Shown here: positions 34,373 through 43,571 of the stretch, one piece after another
How positions within the stretch are numbered: position 1 is the first letter of the stretch
Layout: each line of letters opens with the position of its first letter
Source: Streptomyces cyanogenus
GTDB taxonomy: Bacteria > Actinomycetota > Actinomycetes > Streptomycetales > Streptomycetaceae
Assembly (NCBI RefSeq): GCF_017526105.1
Contig: NZ_CP071839.1
Span: 2,656,501-2,720,500 of the forward strand
Direction of reading: 5' to 3'
DNA length: 64,000 nt
Notes under the pieces: generated by a model
What the model was told of the DNA's origin: nothing
Databases searched by the model: none
The model's input: the letters and a program-made list of their open reading frames with translations, nothing else
Translations under genes and position numbers: made by a program

Positions 34373-35557
34373 GTGGATCTGCTCGACCTGGTGCTGGTGC
34401 TGGTGATCGTCGTCTACGCGGTGTCCGGGTACCGGCGCGGCCTGGTGGCCGGATGCGTCTCGCTGGCCGGGTTCGTGGGCGGCGCGGTCATCGGCGTGTG
34501 GCTGCTGCCCTGGGTGACGGGCCAGGTGGAGCGGGGCTCGTCGACGGCGACGGTGCTCGCGGTGCTGACGGTGCTGGTGCCGGCGGTGGTGGGGCACGAG
34601 CTGGCGGGGCGGCTGGCGTTGCGGCTGCGCGGGGAGCTGGACCGGGGCCCGCTGCGGGTGGCGGACGGGCTGGGGGGTGCCGCGGCGAACTCGGTCGCGG
34701 TGCTGATCGTGGCCTGGGTGGCGGCGAGCGTGCTGAGCGCGGCCCCGTCGCAGCCCCTGACGACGGCGATACGGAACTCGACGCTGCTGGGCGCGGTGCA
34801 GGAGGCGATGCCGCAGACCACGCCGGCGTGGTTCTCGCGGGCCACGTCCGCGCTGACCGAGGCGGGCTTCCCCCAGGTCTTCAACCCGTTCGAGAACGAG
34901 TCGACGGCCCGGGTGGCCCGGCCGACCGGGGACAGCGTCACACCGGCCGCGACGAGTGCCGCCAAGCGCAGCTCGGTGAAGATCGAGGGAGCCGCGGGCG
35001 TGGAGGGCCGTGAGGGCAGCGGGTTCGTGTACGCGCCGCACCGGGTGATGACCAACGCGCACGTGGTGGCCGGCATCGACGACCCGAGCGTGCGGGTCGG
35101 CGGGGTGGGGCCGTCGTACCGGGCGCGGGTGGTGCTGTTCGACCCGGACCGGGACGTGGCGGTCCTGTACGTGCCGGGGCTGCGGGCACCGGTGCTGCGG
35201 TTCGACCCGAGCGCCGCGCGCGGGGACGCGGCCGTGGTGGCGGGCTATCCGCAGGACGGGGCGCTGGACCTGCAGGCGGCGACGGTGGCCGGCCGGGTGC
35301 GGGCGACCGGCCAGAACATCTACAACGACCGCACGGTGACCCGGGAGATCTACTCGGTGCGCTCTACGGTCCGGCCGGGCAACTCCGGCGGCCCGCTGCT
35401 GACCACGGACGGCAGGGTGTTCGGGGTGGTCTTCGCCCGGTCCACCTCGGACGCCGAGACGGGGTACGCGCTGACGGTGGCGGAGGTGGCGGGCGACGCC
35501 CGCCGCGCGGCCACGGCGACGGCGCGGGTGGACACGGGCCAGCTGGTCGACTCGTAG
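34373..35557 (+). CDS. MarP-like membrane serine protease (CvpA + trypsin)
   Basis: The 394-residue protein joins a four-helix CvpA/colicin V-like membrane domain (about 1-125) to an extracytoplasmic chymotrypsin-fold protease (about 195-385) with triad His230 (MTNAHVV), Asp261 (DRDVAVLY) and Ser338 (RPGNSGGPL). This is the plan of mycobacterial MarP, required for acid resistance and cell-wall hydrolase processing. MarP function is inferred by family only. The GTG start follows a GAAAGGCGG site. A second protease of the same clan is at 14133. Confidence 0.9.
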   Translation: MDLLDLVLVLVIVVYAVSGYRRGLVAGCVSLAGFVGGAVIGVWLLPWVTGQVERGSSTATVLAVLTVLVPAVVGHELAGRLALRLRGELDRGPLRVADGLGGAAANSVAVLIVAWVAASVLSAAPSQPLTTAIRNSTLLGAVQEAMPQTTPAWFSRATSALTEAGFPQVFNPFENESTARVARPTGDSVTPAATSAAKRSSVKIEGAAGVEGREGSGFVYAPHRVMTNAHVVAGIDDPSVRVGGVGPSYRARVVLFDPDRDVAVLYVPGLRAPVLRFDPSAARGDAAVVAGYPQDGALDLQAATVAGRVRATGQNIYNDRTVTREIYSVRSTVRPGNSGGPLLTTDGRVFGVVFARSTSDAETGYALTVAEVAGDARRAATATARVDTGQLVDS

Positions 35558-35585
35558 GCCGCCGCGGCACGGGCCACCCGGCCAC

Positions 35586-36083
35586 CTACAGGCTGCGGCC
35601 CATGCACACGTCGTCCACGTACCGGCCGTCGATGAGGAACTCCTCCGGCAGCACACCCTCGACGGCGAACCCCTCGGACGCGTACAGCGTCCGGGCGGGG
35701 GTGTTGTGCGCCAGTACGCGCAGGGTGAGGCGCCGTGCGCCCCGCCGGCGCGCCTCGGCGACGGCGGCCCGGATCAGGGCGCGCCCGACGCCCCGCCCGC
35801 GCGCCTCCACGGCGACGGCGAACCCCTGGACGGCCAGGACGTGCGCGTTGGAGGGCAGCGGGGTCGGGTGGATGAGGCGGATGTAGCCGAGGAGGCGCCC
35901 GTCGGCCTCGGCGACGAGGAAGTCGCCGGGGCGGTGCCGGTCGTCGAAGAACGGCGGGTAGGGCGGCTCCGGCCGGGGGGCCACCGCGTGCAGGGTGGAC
36001 CAGGTGGCCCGGTCGAGGAGGGCCAGTTCCTCGTCGTCGGCGGGCCGGGCGGTGCGTATGTGCGGCTCGGGCATGACGGTCAC
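35586..36083 (-). CDS. GNAT-family N-acetyltransferase
   Basis: The 165-residue product has the acetyl-CoA-binding motif A (GFAVAVEARGRGVGRALIRAAVAEARRRGARRLTLRV, about 85-120) and the C-terminal motif B (NTPARTLYASEGFAVEGVLPEEFLIDGRYVDDVCM). The last block, with an aromatic and a DD pair, is common in RimJ/RimL-like enzymes. The substrate is unknown. ATG 36083 or 36074 may be the start. It converges with the protease gene, leaving 28 nt. Confidence 0.85.
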   Translation of the reverse strand: MTVMPEPHIRTARPADDEELALLDRATWSTLHAVAPRPEPPYPPFFDDRHRPGDFLVAEADGRLLGYIRLIHPTPLPSNAHVLAVQGFAVAVEARGRGVGRALIRAAVAEARRRGARRLTLRVLAHNTPARTLYASEGFAVEGVLPEEFLIDGRYVDDVCMGRSL

Positions 36084-36147
36084 CCTACGGCGGGCGGTAC
36101 GGGCGTCCCACCGGGTTTCCGAGCGGCCGTACGGTCATGCTGGGGCC

Positions 36148-37044
36148 ATGGAACGCTCACGTATCGCGGTGGCCGGCGCGTCCGGTCTCATCGGCAGCGC
36201 TCTGGTGCGGTCCCTGACCGCGGCCGGGCACGAGGTGGTACGGCTGGTGCGCCGGGCACCCCGGGGCGCGGACGAGGTCCGCTGGGACCCCGGTCGGCAG
36301 TACGTCGATGCGGCCGGGCTGGCCGGGTGCGACGCGGTGGTCAACCTGGCGGCGGCCGGGGTGGGCGACCGGCGCTGGACCCCGGAGTACAAGCGGCTGC
36401 TCCGGGACAGCCGGGTGCTGGGCACGGCCGCGCTGGCCGAGGCGGTGGCGTCGCTGCCGGGCCCGCCGCGGGTGTTCGTGAACGGCAGCGCGATCGGCTT
36501 CTACGGCGACACGGGCGACCGGGCGGTGGACGAGGACGCGCCGCCGGGCGACGGCTTCCTGGCCTCCCTGTGCGTGGAGTGGGAGGAGGCGGCGGCGCCC
36601 GCGCGGGAGGCGGGCGTACGGACGGTGCTCGCGCGCACGGGGCTGGTGGTGGCCCGGGGCGGCGGGGCCTGGGGGCGGCTGTTCCCGCTGTTCCGGGCGG
36701 GGCTCGGGGGACGGCTGGGTGACGGGCGGCAGTACTGGTCGTACATCGCGCTGCACGACGAGGTCGCCGCGCTCCGGCATCTCATCGACCACGACGACCT
36801 GTCGGGGCCGGTGAACCTGACCGCTCCGCAGCCGCTGACGAACAGTGAGATCACGGCGGCGATGGGGCGGGTGCTGCACCGGCCGGCGGTGTTCGCGGTG
36901 CCCGCTCCGGTGCTGCGCACGGTGCTCGGGGAGATGGCCGGGGATGTGCTGGGCAGCCAGCGCGTGGTGCCGAAACGGTTGCTGGGGTCGGGGTTCCGGT
37001 TCGCGTTTCCGGGCATCGAGGAAGCGATCCGTGCGGCCCTGTGA
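36148..37044 (+). CDS. TIGR01777-family NAD-dependent epimerase/SDR
   Basis: The 298-residue protein shows the SDR-e Rossmann motif (VAGASGLIGSALVRSL) at the N-terminus, a VVNLAAAGVGDRRW block, an NGSAIGFYGDTGD block (the Tyr/Ser of this subfamily) and a C-terminal DUF1731 domain with ...VVPKRLLGSGFRFAFPGIEEAI. That is the TIGR01777 family (E. coli YfcH-like, syntenic with the mycobacterial gene beside lipB). The biochemical role is unknown. CATGCT lies 6 nt before the ATG at 36148, a weaker leaderless candidate. Confidence 0.88.
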   Translation: MERSRIAVAGASGLIGSALVRSLTAAGHEVVRLVRRAPRGADEVRWDPGRQYVDAAGLAGCDAVVNLAAAGVGDRRWTPEYKRLLRDSRVLGTAALAEAVASLPGPPRVFVNGSAIGFYGDTGDRAVDEDAPPGDGFLASLCVEWEEAAAPAREAGVRTVLARTGLVVARGGGAWGRLFPLFRAGLGGRLGDGRQYWSYIALHDEVAALRHLIDHDDLSGPVNLTAPQPLTNSEITAAMGRVLHRPAVFAVPAPVLRTVLGEMAGDVLGSQRVVPKRLLGSGFRFAFPGIEEAIRAAL

Positions 37045-37224
37045 GCCGGCTGACCACAACGGCGAACGAAAGTGACCGTATGCGACCTCCATGCGACCGT
37101 GCCCTGTTGATGCGCGACTGTTTCTGACCGATCACCCCCCTACGCTCGACCCGAACTCGGGTATCCCTTGCGCCTGTTGGGGGCATGACGTCTCCACCGG
37201 TCGCGCAACCACAGGAGGGGCCTC

Positions 37225-38589
37225 GTGCTTGAGCCCGCGTACCAGGTGGACGTCGTCATCGTGGGAGCCGGAATCGCCGGCCTCTCGGCGGCTCATCGGC
37301 TGACCAGTGCAGGAATCACCACCGCGGTCCTGGAGGCCGCCCCCTGCGTGGGGGGCCGTATGTCGACCGAGAAGGTCGACGGCTTCCGGCTCGACCGCAT
37401 CGGACAGCTGCTGTCCACGTCCTATCCCGAACTCCGCCTGACCCCGGGCCTGGACGCCCTGACCCTGCGCCGCTTCGCGCCGGGCGTCCTGCTGCACCGC
37501 GACGGCCGCACCCAGCGCGCGGGCGCGCCGGCGGCCGGCGGGAGCGCGAGGGGCGCACGGGGCGCACTCCATGTGGTGCGCGCCCTCGCCAGCGCCCCCA
37601 GGGGTACGGCGGCCACGCCCGGCGCGCCGGTGGGCGGCGCGGTGGACCAGGCCCGGCTGGGCGCCGCGCTCGGCCGGATCGCGGCGACCCCCGTCGAGCG
37701 CATGCTGGCCCGCCCGGAGATGCCGGCCGCGCAGGCACTCGCGCGGCGCGGGGTGCCGGCGCGCACCATCGACGGCTTCCTGCGCCCGCTCCTCGCCGCG
37801 CTGCTGTGCGACCCGGAGCTGACCACCTCCAGCAGGTGCGCCGACCTCGCGCTGCGCGCCTTCGCGAGCGGGCGGCTGTGCGTGCCGGAGGGCGGCGCGG
37901 ACGTGCTGCCGGAGCTGCTGGCCCGGGCGCTGCCGCCGGGCACCGTGCACACCGGGGTGCGGGTCACCTCGGTGTCGACGACCTCGGTGGCCACCGCCGA
38001 GCACGGGGAGATCCGCTGCCGGGCGGTGCTGCTGGCGACCGACGCGCGGGCCGCGGCCGAGCTGCTGCCGGGGCTCAGGGTGCCGGAGTTCCACCCGGTG
38101 ACGGTCGTCCACCACACCACGGACGACCCGGCGGCGGCCTTCTCGACGGGCGCCTCGCTGCTGCTGGACGCCGACCGGGGCGGGCCGGTGGCGCACACGG
38201 CGGTGCTCAGCAACGTGGACCCGAGCCGGGCACCGGCCGGCCGCGTGCTGATCTCGTCGACGGTGCTGGGCACCCCGCCCGAAGGGGTGGACACGGCGGT
38301 CCGCATCCACCTCTCCCGCCTCTACGGCACCTCCACGCGCCGCTGGGAGACCCTGGCCGTGCACCACACCGCCGAGGCGGTCCCCGCCATGCGCCCCCCG
38401 CACGACCTGCGCCGCCCGGTACGCCTCCTGGCCGGCCTCTACGTCTGCGGCGACCACCGCGACACCAGCACGGTCCAGGGCGCCCTCCACTCCTCCCACA
38501 GGGCCGCGTCGGCGATCCTGGCGGACCTGGGCGCGACGGGTTCGCTGCACTGCGCGGACCCGGTCCCGACGATGCCGAGGGCGGCGTAG
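37225..38589 (+). CDS. FAD-dependent oxidoreductase (phytoene desaturase/amine oxidase-like)
   Basis: The 454-residue flavoprotein begins with a dinucleotide fold (VDVVIVGAGIAGLSAAHRLTSAGITTAVLEA) and GGRM, and ends with the FAD-binding GLYVCGDHRDTSTVQGALHSSHRAA. These are features of the protoporphyrinogen oxidase/phytoene desaturase superfamily; the substrate is unknown. An Ala/Gly-rich insertion near residues 90-130 is probably a disordered linker. AGGAGG precedes the GTG start. A dispersed repeat fragment follows the stop. Confidence 0.82.
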   Translation: MLEPAYQVDVVIVGAGIAGLSAAHRLTSAGITTAVLEAAPCVGGRMSTEKVDGFRLDRIGQLLSTSYPELRLTPGLDALTLRRFAPGVLLHRDGRTQRAGAPAAGGSARGARGALHVVRALASAPRGTAATPGAPVGGAVDQARLGAALGRIAATPVERMLARPEMPAAQALARRGVPARTIDGFLRPLLAALLCDPELTTSSRCADLALRAFASGRLCVPEGGADVLPELLARALPPGTVHTGVRVTSVSTTSVATAEHGEIRCRAVLLATDARAAAELLPGLRVPEFHPVTVVHHTTDDPAAAFSTGASLLLDADRGGPVAHTAVLSNVDPSRAPAGRVLISSTVLGTPPEGVDTAVRIHLSRLYGTSTRRWETLAVHHTAEAVPAMRPPHDLRRPVRLLAGLYVCGDHRDTSTVQGALHSSHRAASAILADLGATGSLHCADPVPTMPRAA

Positions 38590-38593
38590 GCGA

Positions 38594-38630
38594 TCCCCCT
38601 GGGCGCGGGGAACCGCGCGGCAGGCCACAG
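38594..38630. repeat. Dispersed Streptomyces intergenic repeat fragment
   Basis: GGGCGCGGGGAACCGCGCGG matches the first half of the element seen as a hairpin at 25228-25268. It lies between convergent genes. Confidence 0.5.
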
Positions 38631-38673
38631 CGAACCCGCACCCGGCACACGGCGTCGGAGGTACGGCGAGCCC

Positions 38674-40131
38674 CTACCCCAGTGCCGCCACCTTCTCCCG
38701 GTACACCCGCACCGGCGCCGCGTCCCGGTACGGCTCCAGCCGGCGCTCGAACTCCTTCACGTACTCCACGGCGCGAGCCGACCGCATCTCCGCGGCCTGC
38801 CCCGCCGCCTCCGCGGCGATCGCGCACGCCTGGTCGAGCTCCCCGAGGCCGAGGCGGGCGGTGGCGAGCACGACCCGGCAGAACAGGCGGCTGCGGGCAT
38901 AGGTGGGCGCCCGCAGCTGCAGGGAGCGCTCGGCGTGCTGCGCGGCCGCCCGGAACTGCTGCAGGTCCCGGTGGCAGTGCCCGAACTCGTCGGCGAGCTG
39001 CGCCTCGTCGAAGAACGCGGCCCAGTACGGCACGTCGTCTCCGGGCCGGGCCGCCTCCAGGGCGCGCTCGGCCCGCACGAGCGCGGCGGTGGACGCCCGC
39101 ACCTCCCCCAGCACGGCGTGCGCCCGCGCCTCGGACGCGTGCAGGAGCGCCTGCACGACCGGCGGCGCGCCCGTGCCGACGCCCTGCTGGGCGACCCGGG
39201 CCAGCTGCACCGCCTCCCGGCCGTGGCCGAGGTAGACGGCCTGGCGGCTCATGGTGACCAGGACGTACGAGCCGTAGGCCCGGTCGCCGGCCGCCTGGGC
39301 GAGCCGCAGGGCCTGCACGAAGTAGCGCTGGGCGAGCCCGTGCGCGGCGATGTCGTACGAGGTCCAGCCCGCGAGCCGGGTCAGGTCGGCGGCGGCGCCG
39401 AACAGGCGGCGGCCGGTCTGCTCGTCGTAGCTGCCGCGGAGCATCGGCTCGCACTCGTGCTCCAGATAGCGCACCAGCGCCTGCCGGGCGTGGCCGCCGC
39501 CGAACCGGTCGTCGAGGGTGCGGAACAGCTCGCCGACCGAGTGCAGCGCGGCGATGTCACCGCTGCCGACCCTGTGCCCGGGGCGGCGCTCGGCCTGCCC
39601 GCGCGAGCGCGGCGGGGCCGGCAGCTGGGGTTTGGCCGCGCCGGGCCGGCCCTGCGGGGGCACCCGGGGTGCCGGTTCGCGGGCCACCCGGTCGTCGGCC
39701 TTGCCGATCAGCCAGTCCCGGCTGGGCACGACGAGCCCCGCCGGGGTGAAGGCGATCTTGCGCAGCTCGGCGTGGCTGCCGGAGTCCTTGCGCCACAGCC
39801 CGCTGACGATGTCGACGGCCTCCTCCGGGGTGGCGGCGAACTCCAGCCCGGCGTAGACCGGCGCGCAGGCGTCCAGGCCGAGGTCCTGGGCGGTGAGCCG
39901 GCGGCCGAGCCGGCGGGTGAACACCTCGGCGATGAGGGCGGGGGTGGTACCGCGCGGCTGCTGGCCGCGCAGCCAGCGGGTGACCGAGGTCTTGTCGTAT
40001 CTGAGGTCCAGCCCGTGTTCGAGGCCGAGCTGGTCGACGCGACGAGCCAGACCCGCGTTGGAGAACCCCGCCTCTGCGATGAGCGCGGCGAGCTGGCGGT
40101 TGGGGGTGCGCTGCGCGGGTCGGTCCGTCAT
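38674..40131 (-). CDS. HTH/TPR regulatory protein (NsdA-like type)
   Basis: The 485-residue protein starts with a Cro/C1-like helix-turn-helix (about 10-65; [23 protein letters not shown], then [13 protein letters not shown]), followed by a Pro/Arg-rich linker (about 150-190) and a helical TPR-like array (about 200-470). Streptomyces have a family of such paralogues, including the sporulation/antibiotic repressor NsdA, so a developmental or metabolic regulatory role is likely but unproven. It lies divergent from lipB. It could sense peptides through the TPR region. Confidence 0.78.
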   Translation of the reverse strand: MTDRPAQRTPNRQLAALIAEAGFSNAGLARRVDQLGLEHGLDLRYDKTSVTRWLRGQQPRGTTPALIAEVFTRRLGRRLTAQDLGLDACAPVYAGLEFAATPEEAVDIVSGLWRKDSGSHAELRKIAFTPAGLVVPSRDWLIGKADDRVAREPAPRVPPQGRPGAAKPQLPAPPRSRGQAERRPGHRVGSGDIAALHSVGELFRTLDDRFGGGHARQALVRYLEHECEPMLRGSYDEQTGRRLFGAAADLTRLAGWTSYDIAAHGLAQRYFVQALRLAQAAGDRAYGSYVLVTMSRQAVYLGHGREAVQLARVAQQGVGTGAPPVVQALLHASEARAHAVLGEVRASTAALVRAERALEAARPGDDVPYWAAFFDEAQLADEFGHCHRDLQQFRAAAQHAERSLQLRAPTYARSRLFCRVVLATARLGLGELDQACAIAAEAAGQAAEMRSARAVEYVKEFERRLEPYRDAAPVRVYREKVAALG

Positions 40132-40369
40132 CTGCGGTGCGGTCTCCTGCCTTCCGGGCCTATTGGTGCCCGGATTGCCTTTGAGCAGCCCTTATGGCCT
40201 CACGAACGGCGCGAATGTAGCGGAGAGTGAGCAGACGGTCGCACGCTTCGCCAGGCATTCATCCGATCGTGTGAGGAACGCCCGCAGGGCTGACGTACGC
40301 CGGTCGGACGTACAGTGGCGTGGGCGCGATACGTGCCTGACACAGCCATCGCCGAAGGAGGCGCTTGCC

Positions 40370-41167
40370 GTGAGTGAGCTGCGGTTCGTCCGCATGGGAT
40401 TCGGTGCCGATGCCGTCGACTACCAGGAGGCCTGGGACGAGCAGCGCCGGGTGCACGCGGCCCGGTTCGCCGACGAGGTGCCGGACACCGTGATCCTGCT
40501 GGAGCACCCCCCGGTGTACACGGCGGGCCGGCGCACCGAGGACAGCGAGCGTCCGCTGGACGGCACCCCGGTCATCGACGTGGACCGCGGCGGCAAGATC
40601 ACCTGGCACGGCCCGGGCCAGCTGGTGGGCTACCCCATCCAGAAGCTCCCCCGCCCGGTGGACGTGGTCGCGCACGTACGGCGGCTGGAGGAGGCGATCA
40701 TCCGCTCCTGCGCCGAGTTCGGCCTGGAGACCACGCGGGTGGAGGGCCGCAGCGGCGTGTGGGTGCTCGGCGACCCGGTCGAGCAGCGGCCGGCGCTGGG
40801 AGGGCTGTCCCTGGACTTCGACCCGCGGCTGCAGGACGAGGAGTTCGACCCCCGGCTCAACGGCCCCGAGTACGCCCCGTCCAACGCGGGCCAGCGGCGC
40901 GAGGACCGCAAGATCGCGCAGATCGGCATCCGGGTGGCCAAGGGCGTCACCATGCACGGCTTCTCGTTCAACGTGAACCCGGACATGAAGTGGTTCGACC
41001 GGATCATCCCGTGCGGGATCCGGGACGCGGGGGTCGCCTCCCTCGCGAGCGAGCTGGGCCGGGACATCACGATCGAGGAGGTCCTGCCGGTGGTGGAGAA
41101 GCACCTGAAGGACGTCCTGGAGAACGCGGACCTGAAGCCGCGGGTGGTCGAGAAGGCGTCCGCCTGA
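40370..41167 (+). CDS. lipB: Octanoyl-ACP:protein octanoyltransferase
   Basis: LipB moves an octanoyl group from ACP to lipoyl domains, the first step of lipoate assembly. The 265-residue product has [17 protein letters not shown] (residues 74-90), the catalytic Lys in [11 protein letters not shown] (about 181) and Cys215 in IIPCGI. A ~35-residue acidic insert (about 140-175; [20 protein letters not shown]) is longer than in E. coli LipB. AAGGAGG stands 7-8 nt before the GTG at 40370. It is co-directional with lipA, 115 nt apart. Confidence 0.94.
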   Translation: MSELRFVRMGFGADAVDYQEAWDEQRRVHAARFADEVPDTVILLEHPPVYTAGRRTEDSERPLDGTPVIDVDRGGKITWHGPGQLVGYPIQKLPRPVDVVAHVRRLEEAIIRSCAEFGLETTRVEGRSGVWVLGDPVEQRPALGGLSLDFDPRLQDEEFDPRLNGPEYAPSNAGQRREDRKIAQIGIRVAKGVTMHGFSFNVNPDMKWFDRIIPCGIRDAGVASLASELGRDITIEEVLPVVEKHLKDVLENADLKPRVVEKASA

Positions 41168-41282
41168 TCGTCGGCCGGGGGAATGCGCCCTGCGACAGCG
41201 GGGTTGGCCTCGACGGCAGGGCGCACAGAGCACGGGCGTACCCTGGGGTACGCCGAAGAATCGAAGTCACAGGGAGCCGGTC

Positions 41283-42248
41283 GTGTCCGCAGTCGCACCC
41301 GACGGACGCAAGATGCTGCGCCTGGAGGTCCGCAACAGCCAGACCCCCATCGAGCGCAAGCCCGAGTGGATCAAGACCCGGGCGAAAATGGGCCCCGAGT
41401 ACACCGCGATGCAGAAGCTCGTGAAGAGCGAGGGGCTGCACACGGTCTGCCAGGAAGCCGGCTGCCCGAACATCTACGAGTGCTGGGAGGACCGCGAGGC
41501 GACCTTCCTCATCGGCGGCGACCAGTGCACCCGGCGCTGTGACTTCTGCCAGATCGACACCGGCAAGCCCGAGGCGCTCGACCGCGACGAGCCGCGCCGC
41601 GTGGGCGAGTCCGTGGTCACCATGGACCTGAACTACGCCACCATCACCGGCGTCGCCCGCGACGACCTGGCGGACGGCGGCGCCTGGCTGTACGCCGAGA
41701 CCGTGCGCCAGATCCACCAGCAGACCGCGGACCGCGAGGCCGGCCGCACCAAGGTCGAGCTGCTGGCCCCCGACTTCAACGCCGTCCCCGAGCAGCTGGC
41801 CGAGGTCTTCTCCTCCCGGCCCGAGGTCTTCGCGCACAACGTCGAGACGGTCCCCCGGATCTTCAAGCGGATCCGTCCCGGCTTCCGCTACGAGCGCTCC
41901 CTGAAGGTCATCACCGAGGCCCGCGACTTCGGCCTGGTCACCAAGTCGAACCTGATCCTCGGCATGGGCGAGACCCGCGAGGAGGTCAGCGAGGCGCTGC
42001 AGCAGCTGCACGACGCGGGCTGCGAGCTGGTCACCATCACCCAGTACCTGCGCCCCTCCGTCCGGCACCACCCGGTGGAACGCTGGGTGAAGCCGCAGGA
42101 GTTCGTGGAGCTGAAGGAGGAGGCCGAGCAGATCGGCTTCTCCGGTGTGATGTCCGGCCCGCTGGTGCGGTCGTCCTACCGCGCCGGACGGCTGTACCAG
42201 ATGGCCGTGGAGAAGCGCGGCACCTACGTCGCCTCCCAGGCGGTGTGA
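41283..42248 (+). CDS. lipA: Lipoyl synthase
   Basis: LipA is a radical-SAM enzyme that inserts two sulfurs into octanoyl groups. The 321-residue product has the auxiliary cluster ligands Cys56, Cys61 and Cys67 ([12 protein letters not shown]) and the radical-SAM motif Cys82/Cys86/Cys89 (CTRRCDFC). The C-terminal RSSYRAG holds the conserved RSSY serine, an auxiliary-cluster ligand. The start is the GTG at 41283, after GGGAGCC. Clients are the E2 at 26.9 kb and related complexes; ErpA is a plausible Fe-S donor. Confidence 0.96.
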   Translation: MSAVAPDGRKMLRLEVRNSQTPIERKPEWIKTRAKMGPEYTAMQKLVKSEGLHTVCQEAGCPNIYECWEDREATFLIGGDQCTRRCDFCQIDTGKPEALDRDEPRRVGESVVTMDLNYATITGVARDDLADGGAWLYAETVRQIHQQTADREAGRTKVELLAPDFNAVPEQLAEVFSSRPEVFAHNVETVPRIFKRIRPGFRYERSLKVITEARDFGLVTKSNLILGMGETREEVSEALQQLHDAGCELVTITQYLRPSVRHHPVERWVKPQEFVELKEEAEQIGFSGVMSGPLVRSSYRAGRLYQMAVEKRGTYVASQAV

Positions 42249-42390
42249 GCCCGAGCGTGTGAATTCACGCACAAGCACTTACCAGCCAGTAATGGCCGGT
42301 ACGACGCGGTCCTGACCGTCCTCGCTGATGAGGGCGGGCGCCAGGGCCGCGTCGGCGTTCCCGCACCCTCCTTCGAGGCTTCACGGGCGT

Positions 42391-42419
42391 TTGACCGGTC
42401 GGTCACGCCCTGGTAACAC
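42391..42419 (+). promoter_or_regulatory. Promoter with TetR-like palindrome upstream of the 66-aa gene
   Basis: TTGACC (42391-42396) and TAACAC (42414-42419) are 17 nt apart. The palindrome TGACCGGTCGGTCA (42392-42405) overlaps the -35, a layout common for TetR-family operators. No regulator is encoded nearby. Confidence 0.5.
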
Positions 42420-42479
42420 CAATCAGTGACTCTGGCATCACGCCCCGTATCTCCACTGCTCCGAGGGGGGACCTCGATC

Positions 42480-42680
42480 ATGCAGGCCGCACCCGTACGC
42501 GCCACCGCCATCCCGACCTTCACCGACGCCCTCCGGGCCGTCGAGTCCCTGCTCATGAGCGGCGGTCAGCGCACCGCCCGCCGCAACGCCTGGACCTCCG
42601 TCCTGGAGGACCGCCGCCGCGCCAAGGACCGGGTCGAGGCCCAGCGGGTCCTGGACCAGGCCGCGGCCGGCCGCTCCTGA
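42480..42680 (+). CDS. Small conserved hypothetical protein, 66 aa
   Basis: The product (MQAAPVRATAIPTFTDALRAVESLLMSG, then a basic helical RTARRNAWTSVLEDRRRAKDRVEAQRVLDQ) is helical and basic, without membrane segments. It stays between lipA and DUF4191 in Streptomyces. I know no function; the basic amphipathic helix could bind nucleic acid. A GAGGGGGG site lies ~11 nt before the ATG at 42480. An in-frame GTG at 42426 would start close to the promoter and is less likely. Confidence 0.65.
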   Translation: MQAAPVRATAIPTFTDALRAVESLLMSGGQRTARRNAWTSVLEDRRRAKDRVEAQRVLDQAAAGRS

Positions 42681-42757
42681 CGCCCCCGGGACCGTCCCCG
42701 GCCCTCACCCGATCCTCCCTGCCGGGCACTGCCGTCGAAGGCGGTCCTGGGGACACG

Positions 42758-42763
42758 TAGACT
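42758..42763 (+). promoter_or_regulatory. -10 box for the leaderless DUF4191 start
   Basis: TAGACT stands 7 nt before the ATG at 42771; no ribosome site is seen. Confidence 0.6.
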
Positions 42764-42770
42764 TCGTGGC

Positions 42771-43472
42771 ATGGCGAGGAAGGAAACCGCGGCGGACGCC
42801 GCGAACGCAGGGCGACTGAAGCAGATCGCCCTCACGTACAAGATGACCCGCAAGGCCGACAAGACGATCGGCCTCGTACTCGCGGCCGTCGGCATCGGCA
42901 CCCTCGGTGTCTTCCTCGCGATCGGCTTTCTGATCGGCCACCCGGTCTATCTGGGTATCTTCGGCCTGCTGATCGCCCTGCTGGCGACGGCGATCGTGTT
43001 CGGCCGCCGGGCCGAGCGGGCCGCCTTCGGCCAGATGGAGGGCCAGCCGGGCGCCGCCGCGGCCGTGCTGGACAACATCGGCCGGGGCTGGACGACGACT
43101 CCGGCGGTGGCGATGAACCGCAGCCAGGACGTGGTGCACCGGGCCGTCGGCAAGGCCGGCATCGTGCTGGTCGCCGAGGGCAACCCGAACCGGGTCAAGA
43201 GCCTGCTGGCCGCCGAGAAGAAGAAGATGAACCGCATCGTCGCGGACGTGCCGGTGCACGACCTGATCGTCGGCGACGGCGAGGGCCAGGTCGAGCTGAA
43301 GAAGCTGCGCACCACCATGCTGAAGCTCCCGCGCGTGCTCACCGGCCCCCAGGTGACGGCCACCAACGACCGGCTGCGGGCCCTGGGCGACCTGATGAGC
43401 AACATGCCGCTACCGAAGGGTCCGATGCCCAAGGGCATGAAGCTGCCGAAGGGCGGACCGCGGGGCCGCTAG
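42771..43472 (+). CDS. DUF4191 membrane protein
   Basis: The 233-residue protein has a basic cytoplasmic start, two transmembrane helices (about 33-58 and 60-82) and a cytoplasmic C-terminal domain with a GIVLVAEGNPNRVKSLLAAEKKKMNRIV block, ending in Lys/Pro/Gly repeats (PLPKGPMPKGMKLPKG). This is the DUF4191 family, whose mycobacterial member sits beside lipA and close to RDD-glnA. Function is unknown. Here the following RDD gene is 9.4 kb away instead of adjacent, because the pigment cluster intervenes. Confidence 0.85.
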   Translation: MARKETAADAANAGRLKQIALTYKMTRKADKTIGLVLAAVGIGTLGVFLAIGFLIGHPVYLGIFGLLIALLATAIVFGRRAERAAFGQMEGQPGAAAAVLDNIGRGWTTTPAVAMNRSQDVVHRAVGKAGIVLVAEGNPNRVKSLLAAEKKKMNRIVADVPVHDLIVGDGEGQVELKKLRTTMLKLPRVLTGPQVTATNDRLRALGDLMSNMPLPKGPMPKGMKLPKGGPRGR

Positions 43473-43500
43473 GGCCTGTCGTCCGTATCATCTTGGCGCC
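43473..43500. other. Possible mobile-element scar at the left edge of the pigment island
   Basis: GGCCTGTCGTCCGTATCATC follows directly on the DUF4191 stop, and a second GGGGCCTGAC lies 25 nt on. From memory it resembles a short Streptomyces intergenic/IS-end sequence (GGCCTGTCGTTTGGATCAT). No matching copy was found at the right edge, so this is tentative. Confidence 0.25.
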
Positions 43501-43558
43501 GCGGGGCCTGACACGCCGCCGAACGGAGTATCCGGCCGGTAATCGGGTCGTACGCTCC

Positions 43559-43564
43559 TAGCCT
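43559..43564 (+). promoter_or_regulatory. -10 box for the leaderless beta-helix gene
   Basis: TAGCCT stands 7 nt before the GTG at 43572, within an AT-richer patch. Confidence 0.55.
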
Positions 43565-43571
43565 TCGGAAT

